Part shown: positions 30,180 to 40,539 of the stretch, one piece after another
How positions within the stretch are numbered: the stretch's first letter is position 1
Layout: each line of letters opens with the position of its first letter
Origin: Methyloligella sp.
Lineage (GTDB): Bacteria > Pseudomonadota > Alphaproteobacteria > Rhizobiales > HXMU1428-3
Assembly (NCBI GenBank): GCA_021604645.1
Contig: BQJJ01000001.1
Span: 186,001 to 250,000, forward strand
Direction of reading: 5' to 3'
DNA length: 64,000 bases
Notes under the pieces: model-generated
What the model was told of the DNA's origin: nothing
What the model saw: only the letters and a program-made list of their open reading frames with translations
Databases searched by the model: none
Position numbers and translations under genes: made by a program

Positions 30180-31625
30180 CTAGTTTTGATCACTGGCCAA
30201 TTGCCCACCCGACCACCATGGATTAGGGTCAATCGGGCGACCATCTTTTCTAAATTCTACATACAAAACTGGCTGAGAAGAGGCTTTATCGCCCCTTTTA
30301 GCATTCTTTCCTTTTGCCTTCTTCTCTGCTTCAGAGAGGCCAATCGGTTCTTTCATGACGCCAATTGGCTCACCAGCCAAAACAAATTGCGAGGTTTTCA
30401 CATCAATTCTGTCCAGACCAGCTAGAAGAATGTGATACCCACCACCAGCATTAATGATAAGAAGTTGCCCATAAGAGCGAAATTTCCCAGCATAAGCTAT
30501 CCAACCATCGGATGGTGACGTAATTTGGGCATTTGGCCGGGTTTGGATACTAATCCCTTTGGAAGAGCTGCCATATTTATCCTTGTCACCAAATCGGCGG
30601 AGTTGTTTGCCTCGTACTGGCAAGGAGAGTGTTTGCTTGGCCTTTCCAAAAGGGAGCGCCGGTTTAATGCGGCCAGGGTCAATAAAGGCTTTTCTTTTTT
30701 CATCTGGTGTGAGTTCAACAGCAGCCTTATTGCCAAATTTTTCCTTAGCAAGCTTTTCATCAACGATCAGTTGATTTTCATAAGCACCAAGTTCTGTCTT
30801 GCGCTTCATCTCCAGGTCAACTTTGGCAATCAAATCGCCTAAGCTGGCCACTGATTTAGAATGAGACTTCGCTCGTTGTTCAAATTCTTGCAGCTCTTTA
30901 TTGTGGCTAAGAATACGAGAATTCTTTTCCTGCAATAATTCTTTGACCCGCAACTGGTCAGATTCCATCTCAGCATTTTGAATGCGCAGCTGTTCTGACT
31001 GCTTGGTGATTGTTGTCTTTAAGTTGATAAGGTTCGTCAGCTCACCTTTGAGACTGTCGGCTTGCGTTTTAAGTTTCGGCAAAATGTTGGACATCAACAT
31101 TGCACTACGCACCATTTTTAAACTGTCATCACGATGAGTGGCCATAATCGGCGGTGGGTTGCGTGCCATCCTTTGCAAAAGACCAAGCATATCAGCAATT
31201 GCCACACGGCGCTTTAGCATAGATTGGCGCAGTTTATCTTCTTTGTTATGCAGATTGGAAAGCTTAGATTCAAGGCTGGTTAAATTGCCCTCACTCTTTT
31301 GAATTCGCTGGGCATACTCTATCAATAATTTATTCAACCGTGCCCGCTCAAAATCGAGTTGCTTAACTTGTTTGTTAACACCTAGTTTTTTTGACTGAAT
31401 GGCCTTGAGTTTGCGCTTTTCCTCAGCCAGCCGTTTGCGCATCTGCTCAGCTGTTTCAGTCTGAGGGGTAACATTATCATCATTGCTTTGAGCTTTAGCT
31501 GTTTGAATAAACCCAGGTGACGTAAAAATATTTGTAGAAAGTCCCGTTAAGGCACAAATCATCACGGCTAAAGATAGCCATTTGCAAGCATTAAATTTGA
31601 TCTGAAGAAAATCAGCTTTGACCAT
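30180..31625 (-). CDS. envC: Murein hydrolase activator EnvC-like protein
   Basis: EnvC-type proteins activate amidases for daughter-cell separation. An export signal (ACKWLSLAVMICALTG) is followed by a long coiled coil (about residues 50-280: KRKLKAIQSKKLGVNK, RVKELLQEKNSRILSHNK) and a C-terminal LytM/M23 fold (GISIQTRPNAQITSPSDG, YGQLLIINAGGGYHILLAG). The metal-binding histidines are not conserved, which fits an activator rather than an enzyme. The start is uncertain: the track uses 31688; MVKADFLQ at 31625 gives a more normal signal region. Confidence 0.88.
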   Translation of the reverse strand: MVKADFLQIKFNACKWLSLAVMICALTGLSTNIFTSPGFIQTAKAQSNDDNVTPQTETAEQMRKRLAEEKRKLKAIQSKKLGVNKQVKQLDFERARLNKLLIEYAQRIQKSEGNLTSLESKLSNLHNKEDKLRQSMLKRRVAIADMLGLLQRMARNPPPIMATHRDDSLKMVRSAMLMSNILPKLKTQADSLKGELTNLINLKTTITKQSEQLRIQNAEMESDQLRVKELLQEKNSRILSHNKELQEFEQRAKSHSKSVASLGDLIAKVDLEMKRKTELGAYENQLIVDEKLAKEKFGNKAAVELTPDEKRKAFIDPGRIKPALPFGKAKQTLSLPVRGKQLRRFGDKDKYGSSSKGISIQTRPNAQITSPSDGWIAYAGKFRSYGQLLIINAGGGYHILLAGLDRIDVKTSQFVLAGEPIGVMKEPIGLSEAEKKAKGKNAKRGDKASSQPVLYVEFRKDGRPIDPNPWWSGGQLASDQN

Positions 31626-31906
31626 ATTAAATTCGAGCAGCCTTAAGAAATGTTTGATTAACAAGAAGAACATGCAATGAAAATTCACCTAAAAGCAAAT
31701 CACATAAACCAATAACTATCATAGAAATAAGCTGAAATCACGGCATGAACACCTAATCAGATGGGGAAAATCACTGATAACAGCTCCAAACACAACTGAA
31801 ACTGTACTCTAAGCTATTTCTCATTCTTTGTAGGCACCTGAAACATAGAGATAACAGTGAAAGAATTGAATTGAGATAAATTTAAACTCATAAACCATGG
31901 AAGAAG

Positions 31907-32389
31907 TCAGTCAGTTTTGTAATCATGAATGAAATCTAGCTGCTCTTCAGTATCAGGAACAGCCACACCTCTACTTGTGCTGACAGTTTCAACAGCTTCG
32001 CGTGGTGAAAAATCTAATTCTTGTAATATACAGCAAGAAAGTAGTCCTGCCCGACCAATACCGGCTCGACAATGAGTAGTTACGTTCTGGCCTTGCTGGA
32101 GACTCTGCATCACCGAGATAACGAGCAACTTAAATTTTTCTTTTTCAGGCAAGCCTCGATCCTCGATTGGGTATGAATCGTAAGCTATGCCATAGAGGTG
32201 ACACGTTTTTTCTTCTTTTAGAAGGTCTAGTTCCTTCTCTTCGTTCGAAGTTAATAATGAAACAATACGATTGATACCAATTTCACTGTAGTGATGAATA
32301 TCTTCGTTAAGCCACTCGCCTGACGGTTTAGGCATAATATAAAGAAAACCAGGAGTAGTAAGTTGAATGTTATAAATTGATGGCTTCAT
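31907..32389 (-). CDS. Dual-specificity/tyrosine-type protein phosphatase
   Basis: The start at MKPSIYNIQ (32389) has a GGAG ribosome site; the track starts 19 residues earlier. The catalytic loop THCRAGIGRAG matches the CX5R signature of cysteine phosphatases. A possible general acid is in SYPIEDRGLP. The protein has 160 residues with no signal peptide, so it is cytosolic. It interrupts the envC-rlmH order usual in related bacteria and adjoins repeat A3, so it may be a local insertion. Substrate unknown. Confidence 0.82.
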   Translation of the reverse strand: MKPSIYNIQLTTPGFLYIMPKPSGEWLNEDIHHYSEIGINRIVSLLTSNEEKELDLLKEEKTCHLYGIAYDSYPIEDRGLPEKEKFKLLVISVMQSLQQGQNVTTHCRAGIGRAGLLSCCILQELDFSPREAVETVSTSRGVAVPDTEEQLDFIHDYKTD

Positions 32390-32560
32390 CGTGCTCCTAC
32401 TTTGATATTCTAATGCGAATGTTTTTCTCACGATCACAGTCAACATTTAAGACTTGCCATAAAGCACAGAAGTGCCCCATAAGAATTACTCTGACAGTCT
32501 ACAAAATTAATTCTCTTTATTCGCTTTTCTGGCTGTATCTTGAAACAGGTACTCAGCTCA

Positions 32561-32737
32561 CCATGCGAAGAAGGAGTGGCGTCACTTCGGCGTCAGGACA
32601 TGGCGCAGTTGCAGCGAAGCCGGGCGCACAAGATCAGCCCGAACGGAGCGAAGCGAGTACGGATAAGTTGATCACAAGAACTTGCCGCCCCTCGGAGGCT
32701 CAAGCGCCTTAAGCGCTTGAAATAGCCGTGAGAGAAA
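32561..32737 (+). repeat. Family A structured repeat, copy A3, with C nested in hairpin P3
   Basis: CCATGCGAAGAAGGAG opens the copy. P1 is TGGCGTC/GGCGTCA (two wobble pairs), then GGACATGGC. The P3 position holds a C module (32627-32682). CCCCTCGGAGGC, P4 TCAAGCGC/GCGCTTGA and AATAGCCGTGAGAGA close it. It ends 20 bp from the rlmH stop codon and is antisense to rlmH and to the phosphatase gene. Confidence 0.85.
32627..32682 (+). repeat. Module C nested in A3
   Basis: CACAAGATCAGCCCGAACGG...GATAAGTTGATCACAAG; GATCA/TGATC may pair. Two further copies lie in A8 and A9 at the same place in the element. Confidence 0.7.
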
Positions 32738-32756
32738 GTATTAGAAAACAACCTTA

Positions 32757-33242
32757 TCACTCCCTGTGATAAGGATGCCCAGACCAGATGGTCAGCGCGC
32801 GGTACAGCTGTTCGATTAAAATGACGCGAGCAAGCCCATGAGGTAATGTCATTGGAGAGAGAGATAGTTTCATGTGGGCTTGGTTTAAAAGTTCTGCTCC
32901 ATGGCCATCAGGGCCACCAAGTGCAAAGCATAAAGAACTATGACCTTCATCTCTTTTAAGCTGTAGTTGTTTTGAAAAGTCTGCTGTTGAAAAGGTCTTG
33001 CCTCTTTCATCCAATGCGATGAGAAAAGCACCTTTCGGTAATGAGGCAAGCATGCGGCTTGCTTCATCAGATTTTCTGGTGCTTACATCTTGAGATTTCG
33101 CTTCAACAAATTCAGTTACCTGAATGGACTTGATGCCTAATGAGGGACCAGACTTACTGATCCGCTCTATATACCGTGACTGAAGTTTCAGTTCAGCCTC
33201 TTGTTTCAAGCGACCAACAGCTAAAATATCAAATTGCATCAT
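32757..33242 (-). CDS. rlmH: 23S rRNA pseudouridine-1915 N3-methyltransferase RlmH
   Basis: A small SPOUT methyltransferase that methylates pseudouridine 1915 in helix 69 of 23S rRNA. It begins MQFDILAVGRLK and has FLIALDERGKTFST, LCFALGGPDGHG and the family C-terminus LIEQLYRALTIWSGHPYHRE. About 160 residues, normal length. The start near 33242 is preferred over the track's 33254 because the family begins at this hydrophobic strand. It is next to rsfS, so two ribosome-associated genes are adjacent. Confidence 0.96.
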   Translation of the reverse strand: MMQFDILAVGRLKQEAELKLQSRYIERISKSGPSLGIKSIQVTEFVEAKSQDVSTRKSDEASRMLASLPKGAFLIALDERGKTFSTADFSKQLQLKRDEGHSSLCFALGGPDGHGAELLNQAHMKLSLSPMTLPHGLARVILIEQLYRALTIWSGHPYHRE

Positions 33243-33337
33243 GGTCTTAACCAAGCATCACGTTTATTGAAAGGCTAGAGCACAATCCGACCGGAGTGAA
33301 GCGAGGATCGAAAAAATTGCGCGCCAAAACAAGAAGC

Positions 33338-33378
33338 TAGAGCATTCATCTGTTTCAGTATGAAAAGGTTATGCTCTA
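33338..33378. repeat. Rhizobiales-type TAGAGCA palindrome
   Basis: TAGAGCAT...ATGCTCTA with an inner region CTGTTTCAG, the pattern of short palindromic elements common in Rhizobiales genomes. A further GCTAGAGCA lies at about 33273, next to CCGGAGTGAAGCGAGG, which slightly resembles module C. Confidence 0.6.
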
Positions 33379-33391
33379 GAGAGTGTCTGAG

Positions 33392-33835
33392 TTATGCTTC
33401 AGAACCCGAACCATCTTCAAAATCAAGACCTGTATTATCTTCAGGGCGTGCGGCAAGCCACATTTTCTCGATGTTGTAAAACTCTCTTACTTCAGGTCTG
33501 AAAATATGAACAATAATTGTGCCTGCATCAACAAGAACCCAATCATTATTGTCAGTTCCCTCAACACGAGGGCGGCCGTAACCAGCTTCTCTTAGTTGCT
33601 TAGCTAGTTTGTCAGCAATAGAGGCAACATGACGGTGTGAGCGACCAGAAGCCACAATCATATAATCCCCAAGAGAAGATTTTCCCTCAAGGTCAATGGT
33701 GATAATATCTTCAGCTTTACCATCTTCAAGGCTCTCAATTGTCATTGCCAATTGGTCTGTAGCTTTCTCTTTTGAAGCGGGTACCGGTGACGCAGTTTTA
33801 TTCATAACGACTGCATCCTCTGTGCTTGTGTGCAT
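33392..33835 (-). CDS. rsfS: Ribosome silencing factor RsfS
   Basis: RsfS binds large-subunit protein uL14 and blocks subunit joining when nutrients are low. The 147-residue protein contains ESLEDGKAEDIITIDLEGKS, GDYMIVASGRSHRHVASIAD and WVLVDAGTIIVHIFRPEVREFYNIEKMW, all diagnostic. The first ~25 residues are variable; MNKTASPVP at 33805 is an alternative start with its own AGAGGATG site. It lies between nadD and rlmH in the usual order. Confidence 0.96.
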   Translation of the reverse strand: MHTSTEDAVVMNKTASPVPASKEKATDQLAMTIESLEDGKAEDIITIDLEGKSSLGDYMIVASGRSHRHVASIADKLAKQLREAGYGRPRVEGTDNNDWVLVDAGTIIVHIFRPEVREFYNIEKMWLAARPEDNTGLDFEDGSGSEA

Positions 33836-34257
33836 GCTGTTCTATATGTCCTTTTAGGGTGTAAAAAGTGGGGTGAAATCCTTAGTAGAGGTCGCTCAAT
33901 ACCATCCAATTTGTAGGCTGAAAGAAAAGCTTTAAGCCTCAAAAAGAGATTATAGATGTAGTGTCTGTGGGTATTAACCTCAAAAAAAATCTGTTTGCTA
34001 TGCAAGTGTGCAAAAATCCCCGAAAAAAATCTAACCTGTGATGAAAAACATGTAATTAAAAAGGCGGTTTTTCATCTCCTTCTCAACGAACTTAACCTAA
34101 AGCTCTAGTGCGCTTTTATCAGTTTTGTGCGTTAAGATACCAGACATAATACTTCAGAGAGTGATTTGCAGCAAGTGTTTCAATGAAATGCTCTTCGAAT
34201 AGCTTTAAATAAGCTTAAAATAAGCAAAACACCCCGTTATCGACTGTCTTTAGGACC
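33836..34257. other. Intergenic region between nadD and rsfS
   Basis: 422 bp without a convincing gene; the ORFs called here lack family features and ribosome sites. It is AT-rich, with no family A or B copy. It may hold the rsfS promoter. Confidence 0.5.
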
Positions 34258-34908
34258 CTAGCTATTTCTAAGATCAGTAGATGATAGATGAGAAAGGGGA
34301 ATCGAAATAAATTGCCATGAGGGCGGAGGTTGGTGCGCCAAACGAATGGCGTGGCCGTTTGTGAGACGGGCTTGCGCAAAGGTTTGAGCCGCGGGGCTCG
34401 AGAGCGCCTTCATCATATATCCCGGTCGATCAAAGACAGCAATTGGCATCGTATGAAAAATAGTTTTCCACTTTTGCCATTTATGAAAAGAAACAAGATT
34501 GTCAGCGCCCATCAACCAAACAAAATCAACACCGCTAAACCGCCGCTTTAAAAACTGCAATGTATCAGCCGTGTAATTGGTCGGTAGAGACGCTTCAAAA
34601 GCTGTCACATCAATACGAGGATGTGAGCTAACAGCTTCAGCGGCTTGAACTCGCTCATTCAAAGCAGCAAGACCAGAGTGAGATTTAATCGGATTGCCAG
34701 GTGTGACCAACCACCAAACCCGGTCCAGCTCTAAAGTCTTCAAAGCCATCAGGCTTAAATTGCGGTGACCGTCATGTGGCGGGTTAAACGAACCACCCAA
34801 AATCCCAATGCGTTGGCCACTAGCAATTTGCGGTGGGCGAACCGTTAGGCTACCAAAATTGGCTGCGGGTTGTGAGGCTAAATTTTTTGCAGGTTGCAGG
34901 GTAGACAT
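34258..34908 (-). CDS. nadD: Nicotinate-nucleotide adenylyltransferase NadD
   Basis: NadD adenylates nicotinate mononucleotide in NAD synthesis. The nucleotidyltransferase motif is GILGGSFNPPHDGHRNLSL, with VWWLVTPGNPIKSHS, FVWLMGADNLVSFHKWQKW and the ATP-binding ISIPLSHLSSTDLR at the C-terminus. 216 residues, normal length. It sits between proA and rsfS, the common alphaproteobacterial arrangement. Confidence 0.96.
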   Translation of the reverse strand: MSTLQPAKNLASQPAANFGSLTVRPPQIASGQRIGILGGSFNPPHDGHRNLSLMALKTLELDRVWWLVTPGNPIKSHSGLAALNERVQAAEAVSSHPRIDVTAFEASLPTNYTADTLQFLKRRFSGVDFVWLMGADNLVSFHKWQKWKTIFHTMPIAVFDRPGYMMKALSSPAAQTFAQARLTNGHAIRLAHQPPPSWQFISIPLSHLSSTDLRNS

Positions 34909-34959
34909 CTTTTGATTATTTCTTCTAAGCTATCTGAATAAACCGAATGATATTAAAAC

Positions 34960-36255
34960 CTAAGCCGGTCTAATCTGACCAGAGCCCCTTACAATATATT
35001 TAAAGCTCGTCAATTGGTCGACACCAACAGGGCCGCGCGCATGCATTTTGCCCGTTGCAATGCCAATCTCTGCTCCCATACCAAATTCACCGCCATCAGC
35101 AAATTGGGTTGAAGCATTATGCATCACAATCGCGCTATCCACTTTATTAAAGAAGGCATCAATCGCTAATGTGTCTTCTGCAATGATAGACTCGGTATGG
35201 TTTGAGCTATGTCTTGCTATATGCTCAATCGCATCATCGATCCCATCAACAAGCCGGGCAGAAATGATGCTATCGAGATATTCAGTGTCCCAGTCTTCTG
35301 GCGTCGCAGCTTCAATGCGAACATCTAAGGCCTGAAGCTGTTCATCCGCCTTGATACTCGCGCCTGCATCAAGCAGCGCAAGTAGTAGCGATTTAGCATG
35401 CGCTTCAGAAAAAGCTTTATCAATAAGCAAAGTTTCAGCTGCGCCGCAAACACCGGTGCGGCGCAGTTTTGCATTCACTACAATTTCTTCTGCCATCTCA
35501 GGCTTCGCTGATTTATCAACATAGATATGACAGATACCTTCAAGGTGACTAAACACTGGCACACGAGCTTCAGATTGTACTCGGCCAACAAGGCTCTTGC
35601 CACCGCGCGGGACAATCACATCAACAGTGCCATTTAAACCCTTAAGCATTTCACCAACCGCTTGCCGATCCGTTGTCGGCACTAACTGGATCGCAGCCTC
35701 AGGTAAATCAGCTGCCACCAAACCTGCCTTTAACGCATCCTCAATGGCGTGCGAAGAATGAAAGCTATCAGATCCACCCCGAAGAATAGCTGCGTTACCG
35801 GCCTTCAAGCAAAGACCGCCAGCATCAGCCGTTACATTCGGGCGGCTTTCATAAATAATCCCGATGACACCTAAAGGCACTTGTACCCGTGAAATCTCCA
35901 AACCATTCGGTCGCTCCCAGGTGGCAAGCGTTTTCCCAACAGGGTCATCTAAGCGGGCGATCTCTCTAAGACCATTCGCCATGCCCGCAATACGTTCTGG
36001 GGTAAGTTCAAGCCGGTCAATAAAAGCTGCATTTTTACCAGCCTCTTTAGAAGCAAGGACATCTTTAAGGTTGGCAGCTAAAATATGGTCAGAAGTTTCT
36101 TCGATTTTTTCAGCCATAATTTCAAGGGCTTTGTTTTTTTGAGACGTCGGTGCAGATGCGAGCTTGCGAGCGGCTTGTTTTGCACGCGCTCCGAGATCAT
36201 TCATAATGGTCTCAATCTCAGTGCTGTTTGCTGAATTATTTAATGCCATATTCAT
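34960..36255 (-). CDS. proA: Gamma-glutamyl phosphate reductase
   Basis: ProA reduces glutamyl 5-phosphate to glutamate semialdehyde in proline synthesis. The 431-residue aldehyde-dehydrogenase-fold protein has the catalytic cysteine in [16 protein letters not shown], plus [36 protein letters not shown] and the C-terminus [25 protein letters not shown] at 36255 has an AGGTAGTGAAG site. It follows proB after 54 bp. Confidence 0.97.
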   Translation of the reverse strand: MNMALNNSANSTEIETIMNDLGARAKQAARKLASAPTSQKNKALEIMAEKIEETSDHILAANLKDVLASKEAGKNAAFIDRLELTPERIAGMANGLREIARLDDPVGKTLATWERPNGLEISRVQVPLGVIGIIYESRPNVTADAGGLCLKAGNAAILRGGSDSFHSSHAIEDALKAGLVAADLPEAAIQLVPTTDRQAVGEMLKGLNGTVDVIVPRGGKSLVGRVQSEARVPVFSHLEGICHIYVDKSAKPEMAEEIVVNAKLRRTGVCGAAETLLIDKAFSEAHAKSLLLALLDAGASIKADEQLQALDVRIEAATPEDWDTEYLDSIISARLVDGIDDAIEHIARHSSNHTESIIAEDTLAIDAFFNKVDSAIVMHNASTQFADGGEFGMGAEIGIATGKMHARGPVGVDQLTSFKYIVRGSGQIRPA

Positions 36256-36309
36256 TCTTCACTACCTCTTACCAGACCTGTTTCTTACCAGAGTTTTCAT
36301 CTGGTTATT

Positions 36310-37440
36310 TCAACTCAGACCAGAATTTGTCAAAGCCATATTATCACGGTGTACCAGTTCATTGCGTCCGGTATGGCCTAAAATAGATTTAATCTCAGAA
36401 CTTTGCTTGCCAATGATTTGGATTGTATCTGTCTGATCATAAGAGCTTAACCCGTGCGCAATAATCTCACCAGCCTCATTTTTAATCGCAATGATATCAC
36501 CACGGTCAAAATCACCACTTGATTGCGTCACTCCAGCCGGCAACAAACTATTCCCCTCATTGAGGGCGCGTTCAGCTCCTTGATCAATGGTCAAAACACC
36601 CTTTACATCAAGAGACCCGGCAATCCAACTTTTACGAGCCGTTAAAGGGTCAGCTGAGGACAAAAACCAGGTCGCCTTAGCATTGTTTAATAATGCTGTA
36701 ACTGGATTAGCCCCTTTGCCTGAAGCAATAACCATATGGCAAGCAGCGGCAACAGCAATCTTGGCGGCCATAATTTTAGTCACCATACCACCAGAAGAAA
36801 AACTGCTTCCAGTCCCTCCTGCCATTGCTTCAATCTCAGGGGTAATCTGTGTGACTTCAGGAATATGCTCGGCTTTAGCGTCGGAGTGAGGTGGTGCGGT
36901 ATAAAGCCCATCAATGTCTGAAAAAATCAGAAGAACATCAGCGTCAACCATGGAGGCAACTCTTGCTGAGAGGCGATCATTATCACCATAGCGAATTTCG
37001 TTCGTGGCAACTGTATCATTCTCATTGACTACCGGTATGACACCAAAACCAACCAATGTGTTGATGGTATCTCGCGCGTTTAAATAACGGCGGCGATCCT
37101 CGGTGTCGCTAATAGTAAGCAGTACCTGGGCTGCTTTAATGTCATGGTTTTGAAATAAAGCTTTGAAGGTATGAGCCAGTGAAATTTGCCCGATTGCTGC
37201 AGCAGCTTGTGCCTGATCAAGAGTGAGCGTTCCAGGCACAAGGCCAAGTTCACTACGACCAAGTGCCTTCGAGCCAGAAGCTACAAGAATAACTTCCTTG
37301 CCCTCATGCTTTAAGCGGGCGATATCTTCAATGAGGGAATAAATCCACTCTTGGCGAAGTCGGCCTGTCTCCTCATCAACCAAAAGCGCGGAACCAATTT
37401 TAATGACGATACGTTTCGCATTTTGCCATTCTTGTCTCAT
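36310..37440 (-). CDS. proB: Glutamate 5-kinase with C-terminal PUA domain
   Basis: ProB phosphorylates glutamate, the first and usually feedback-regulated step of proline synthesis. The kinase half shows RIVIKIGSALLV, VILVASGSKALGRSELG, IPVVNENDTVATNEIRYGDND and FSDIDGLYT. The last ~100 residues are a PUA domain (KGVLTIDQGAERALNEGNSLLPAGV). 376 residues. It is upstream of proA, probably in one operon. Confidence 0.97.
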   Translation of the reverse strand: MRQEWQNAKRIVIKIGSALLVDEETGRLRQEWIYSLIEDIARLKHEGKEVILVASGSKALGRSELGLVPGTLTLDQAQAAAAIGQISLAHTFKALFQNHDIKAAQVLLTISDTEDRRRYLNARDTINTLVGFGVIPVVNENDTVATNEIRYGDNDRLSARVASMVDADVLLIFSDIDGLYTAPPHSDAKAEHIPEVTQITPEIEAMAGGTGSSFSSGGMVTKIMAAKIAVAAACHMVIASGKGANPVTALLNNAKATWFLSSADPLTARKSWIAGSLDVKGVLTIDQGAERALNEGNSLLPAGVTQSSGDFDRGDIIAIKNEAGEIIAHGLSSYDQTDTIQIIGKQSSEIKSILGHTGRNELVHRDNMALTNSGLS

Positions 37441-37752
37441 GAGACTAATGTATTTAAAGCACTGAGTGCTTCTCCCTAGATCTTAAAAGTTGGCAGTCCA
37501 GAGTATGTCAATTTATATTGAATTCTTGAGACTGCTCTAGTCTTTTGTTTATGTCTGTTTTTTGTTGCTTCAGATGCCTACTTTTTTAGTGCTCCTTCAG
37601 GTTGCCTAATAACAACCGTCGCGGTAGCCACAAATTCACAAAACCGCTAACCAATTTTGTACTGCACACACAGATTTGCAAGGTAACATATAGATATATG
37701 AAGTCTGTACCTCAAGGTTGAGTGGCAAACTGTGACGAATTGCTTGTTTGTT
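37441..37752. other. Intergenic region between obgE and proB
   Basis: 312 bp, no gene or repeat recognised; it likely contains the proBA promoter. Confidence 0.5.
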
Positions 37753-38835
<1,083 letters not shown>

Positions 38836-39064
38836 TTAAGTTCAAGCCACGTCAAATTCATTAAGAAAATCCAACAAGGCAGTAAGCCCCTCTTTCTGAG
38901 CTATTTTTAAAGCGGGGTCAATTGATTTAGGGAGTTTCATTGAAAAAGCGGATGCTGTTGAGTATCTGAAGCACATTAGCAACCAAAAGGAGCAACACGA
39001 AGAAGGAGCTCAGCCTTTTTCGTACTGAGAGACAAGGCGAAGCACTTCGCGTAGTCCGGTGATA

Positions 39065-39094
39065 GTGCGGTTGCTAAGTGGGCAACTGAAGCAC
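39065..39094 (+). repeat. Family B hairpin nested in P3 of A4
   Basis: GGTTGCTAAGTGGGCAACTGAA closed by outer arms GTGC/GCAC. Confidence 0.75.
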
Positions 39095-39134
39095 AAGCAA
39101 AAAACTCCGCCCCTCGGAGGCCTTCTGCGCTAGC

Positions 39135-39166
39135 AGCGCAGTTGCTTGTGGGCAACCTAAAGCGCT
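39135..39166 (+). repeat. Family B hairpin nested in P4 of A4
   Basis: AGTTGCTTGTGGGCAACCTAAA closed by outer arms AGCGC/GCGCT, a different pairing from the neighbouring B copy. ACTAAAAAG follows, as in the B inside A8. Confidence 0.75.
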
Positions 39167-39204
39167 ACTAAAAAGAATAGCCGTGAGAGAAACCAAAGGA
39201 GTTA

Positions 39205-39320
39205 CACGAAGAAGGAGTATTGCCCTTTTCGGGCAATGGGACATGGCAGCGCGAGCTGCCCGGCGCAAGCGCCGCCCCTCGGAGGCCTTCTGCGCTAGCA
39301 GAAGAATAGCCGTGAGAGAT
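39205..39320 (+). repeat. Family A structured repeat, copy A5 (minimal form)
   Basis: The most regular copy. P1 ATTGCCC/GGGCAAT, GGACAT, P2 GGCAGC/GCTGCC, P3 CGGCGC/GCGCCG, CCCCTCGGAGGC, P4 CTTCTGC/GCAGAAG, AATAGCCGTGAGAGA. All four hairpins are perfect and there is no insertion. Confidence 0.88.
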
Positions 39321-39324
39321 AATA

Positions 39325-39358
39325 GCGACGGTTGCATAGTGGGCAACTGAAGGAGCAC
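39325..39358 (+). repeat. Family B hairpin after A5
   Basis: GACGGTTGCATAGTGGGCAAC then TGAAGGAGC; outer pairing GC/GC is weak. CACTAAAAAGAGAGAG follows. Confidence 0.65.
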
Positions 39359-39371
39359 TAAAAAGAGAGAG

Positions 39372-39902
39372 TTAACTCGTCATCCGCTCAAACTCAGCTC
39401 TTGGTAAAACATAGCGCTGGGCAGGAGAAGGGCTCCCTCTTGCAATAGACGGGCAAGTAATAATATCTGTTGGCTTAAAGCCTAACCGTGTGAGAACCTT
39501 CTTTGAGCGGTCATTATCTGTAAAATGACAGGCGCTAAAGAACCGAAAAGGCTCTGTTGCAAAGCCATGTGCTAAGATCTGCCAAGCGGCTCTTGTAGCA
39601 AGTCCTTGTCCCCAAAACGGCTTACCAAGCCAGTAACCAAGTTCACCATGCGAAACGGAAGCGCGGCTATAGCCAATACAGCCAGCGAAATATCCATCAG
39701 CCTCAATCGCCCATACATCTTCACGGCGATCACGCTCAATTTCTTCAATCCAAACTTTGGCATGATGAGGGTGATAAGGATGACTAATTCGAGACACCAT
39801 AGACGCAATGTCCCAATCGTTGGCTAATTCAACGATTCCGGGCACATCAAACAGGCTTAAAGGCCTGAGCCGTAGGCTATCTTCTCGTGCTTGGTGCATC
39901 AT
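39372..39902 (-). CDS. GNAT family N-acetyltransferase (RimJ/RimL-like)
   Basis: A 176-residue cytosolic acetyltransferase. The fold is seen in LRLRPLSLFDVPGIVELAND, GYFAGCIGYSRASVSHGELGYWLGKPFWGQGLATRA (acetyl-CoA loop GQGLAT) and FFSACHFTDNDRSKKVLTRLGF. Rhizobiales commonly have such a gene between rpmA and obgE, as here; the acceptor (protein N-terminus or small molecule) is unknown. Confidence 0.88.
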   Translation of the reverse strand: MMHQAREDSLRLRPLSLFDVPGIVELANDWDIASMVSRISHPYHPHHAKVWIEEIERDRREDVWAIEADGYFAGCIGYSRASVSHGELGYWLGKPFWGQGLATRAAWQILAHGFATEPFRFFSACHFTDNDRSKKVLTRLGFKPTDIITCPSIARGSPSPAQRYVLPRAEFERMTS

Positions 39903-39922
39903 CAGTTAAAAATCAATCCGTC

Positions 39923-39968
39923 TTTAGAGCATTTCCTTTTAAATGAAGGAGCAAGTCAGCGCTCTAAA
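39923..39968. repeat. Rhizobiales-type TTTAGAGC palindrome relic
   Basis: TTTAGAGCATTTCC opens and GCTCTAAA closes a 46-bp segment in the GNAT/rpmA gap. The opening matches the common Rhizobiales palindromic repeat edge. Confidence 0.5.
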
Positions 39969-40108
39969 TCTTGAGTAAAAGTCATATTGTATTAATTACT
40001 GTTAGTCGTAGTATCTATCTTCGTTGTACCTGCCATTTAACATCAATGTCATTAAACATCGATGTTTTAAAACGATACCCTAAAACATAGACAACACGCC
40101 CTATAAAA

Positions 40109-40133
40109 AAGGGAGACTAATTTAGCCTCCCTT
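40109..40133 (-). terminator. Intrinsic terminator after rpmA
   Basis: On the minus strand AAGGGAGGCTAA/TTAGTCTCCCTT is a stem with one mismatch followed by a T run. It lies about 50 bp past the rpmA stop and ends the rplU-rpmA transcript. Confidence 0.85.
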
Positions 40134-40179
40134 AGATATTCTATAAATTTAGACGTCAACATGATTCGCGCAAAGTGAT

Positions 40180-40437
40180 TTATTTGCCTTCATCAACAGA
40201 AACGAACACTTTTCCGTTTCTACGTGTACGGAAAGAGACATTTCCATCACGCATAGCAAAAATCGTGTGATCTTTGCCAATGCCTACGCCTTCACCTGGG
40301 TGCCATTTCGTGCCACGTTGACGAATAATGATATTCCCAACGATAACTTGTTCACCACCAAATTTCTTCACGCCAAGACGGCGTCCGGCGGAATCGCGAC
40401 CGTTATTGGAAGAACCGCCTGCTTTTTTATGTGCCAT
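40180..40437 (-). CDS. rpmA: 50S ribosomal protein bL27
   Basis: An 85-residue ribosomal protein whose N-terminal tail reaches the peptidyl-transferase centre. It begins [27 protein letters not shown], with no Firmicutes-type cleavable extension. GAGAAGGA precedes the ATG. It is 103 bp downstream of rplU. Confidence 0.98.
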   Translation of the reverse strand: MAHKKAGGSSNNGRDSAGRRLGVKKFGGEQVIVGNIIIRQRGTKWHPGEGVGIGKDHTIFAMRDGNVSFRTRRNGKVFVSVDEGK

Positions 40438-40539
40438 GAGATTTTCCTTCTCAAAATAGTGGGCTTAAATCTTATTTAAAGGGCCCATATAAACTTAAAA
40501 TTATAAACTAAAATCAATGTAAGTAATTGTTAAAATTAC

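Larger units (their letters stand above)
38997..39191 (+). repeat. Family A structured repeat, copy A4, with two nested B elements
   Basis: P1 is CTCAG/CTGAG and P2 is GCGAAG/CTTCGC. One B element interrupts P3 (39065-39094) and another sits in the P4 loop (39135-39166). CCGCCCCTCGGAGGC and AATAGCCGTGAGAGA are intact. It is head-to-tail with A5. Both lie between obgE and the GNAT gene, antisense to them. Confidence 0.85.

Noticed and set aside
32377-32712. 111-residue plus-strand ORF
   Set aside because: Its 3' half is repeat A3 and module C, and its 5' half is antisense to the phosphatase gene.
39074-39358. 94-residue minus-strand ORF
   Set aside because: It lies wholly in repeats A4/A5 and their B elements and reads repeat DNA backwards; its internal repeats (LLAQKASEGR twice) reflect the duplicated DNA.
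38997-39358. Possible CRISPR array
   Set aside because: Repeat units are long, structured, unevenly spaced and without unique spacers; no cas genes are present.
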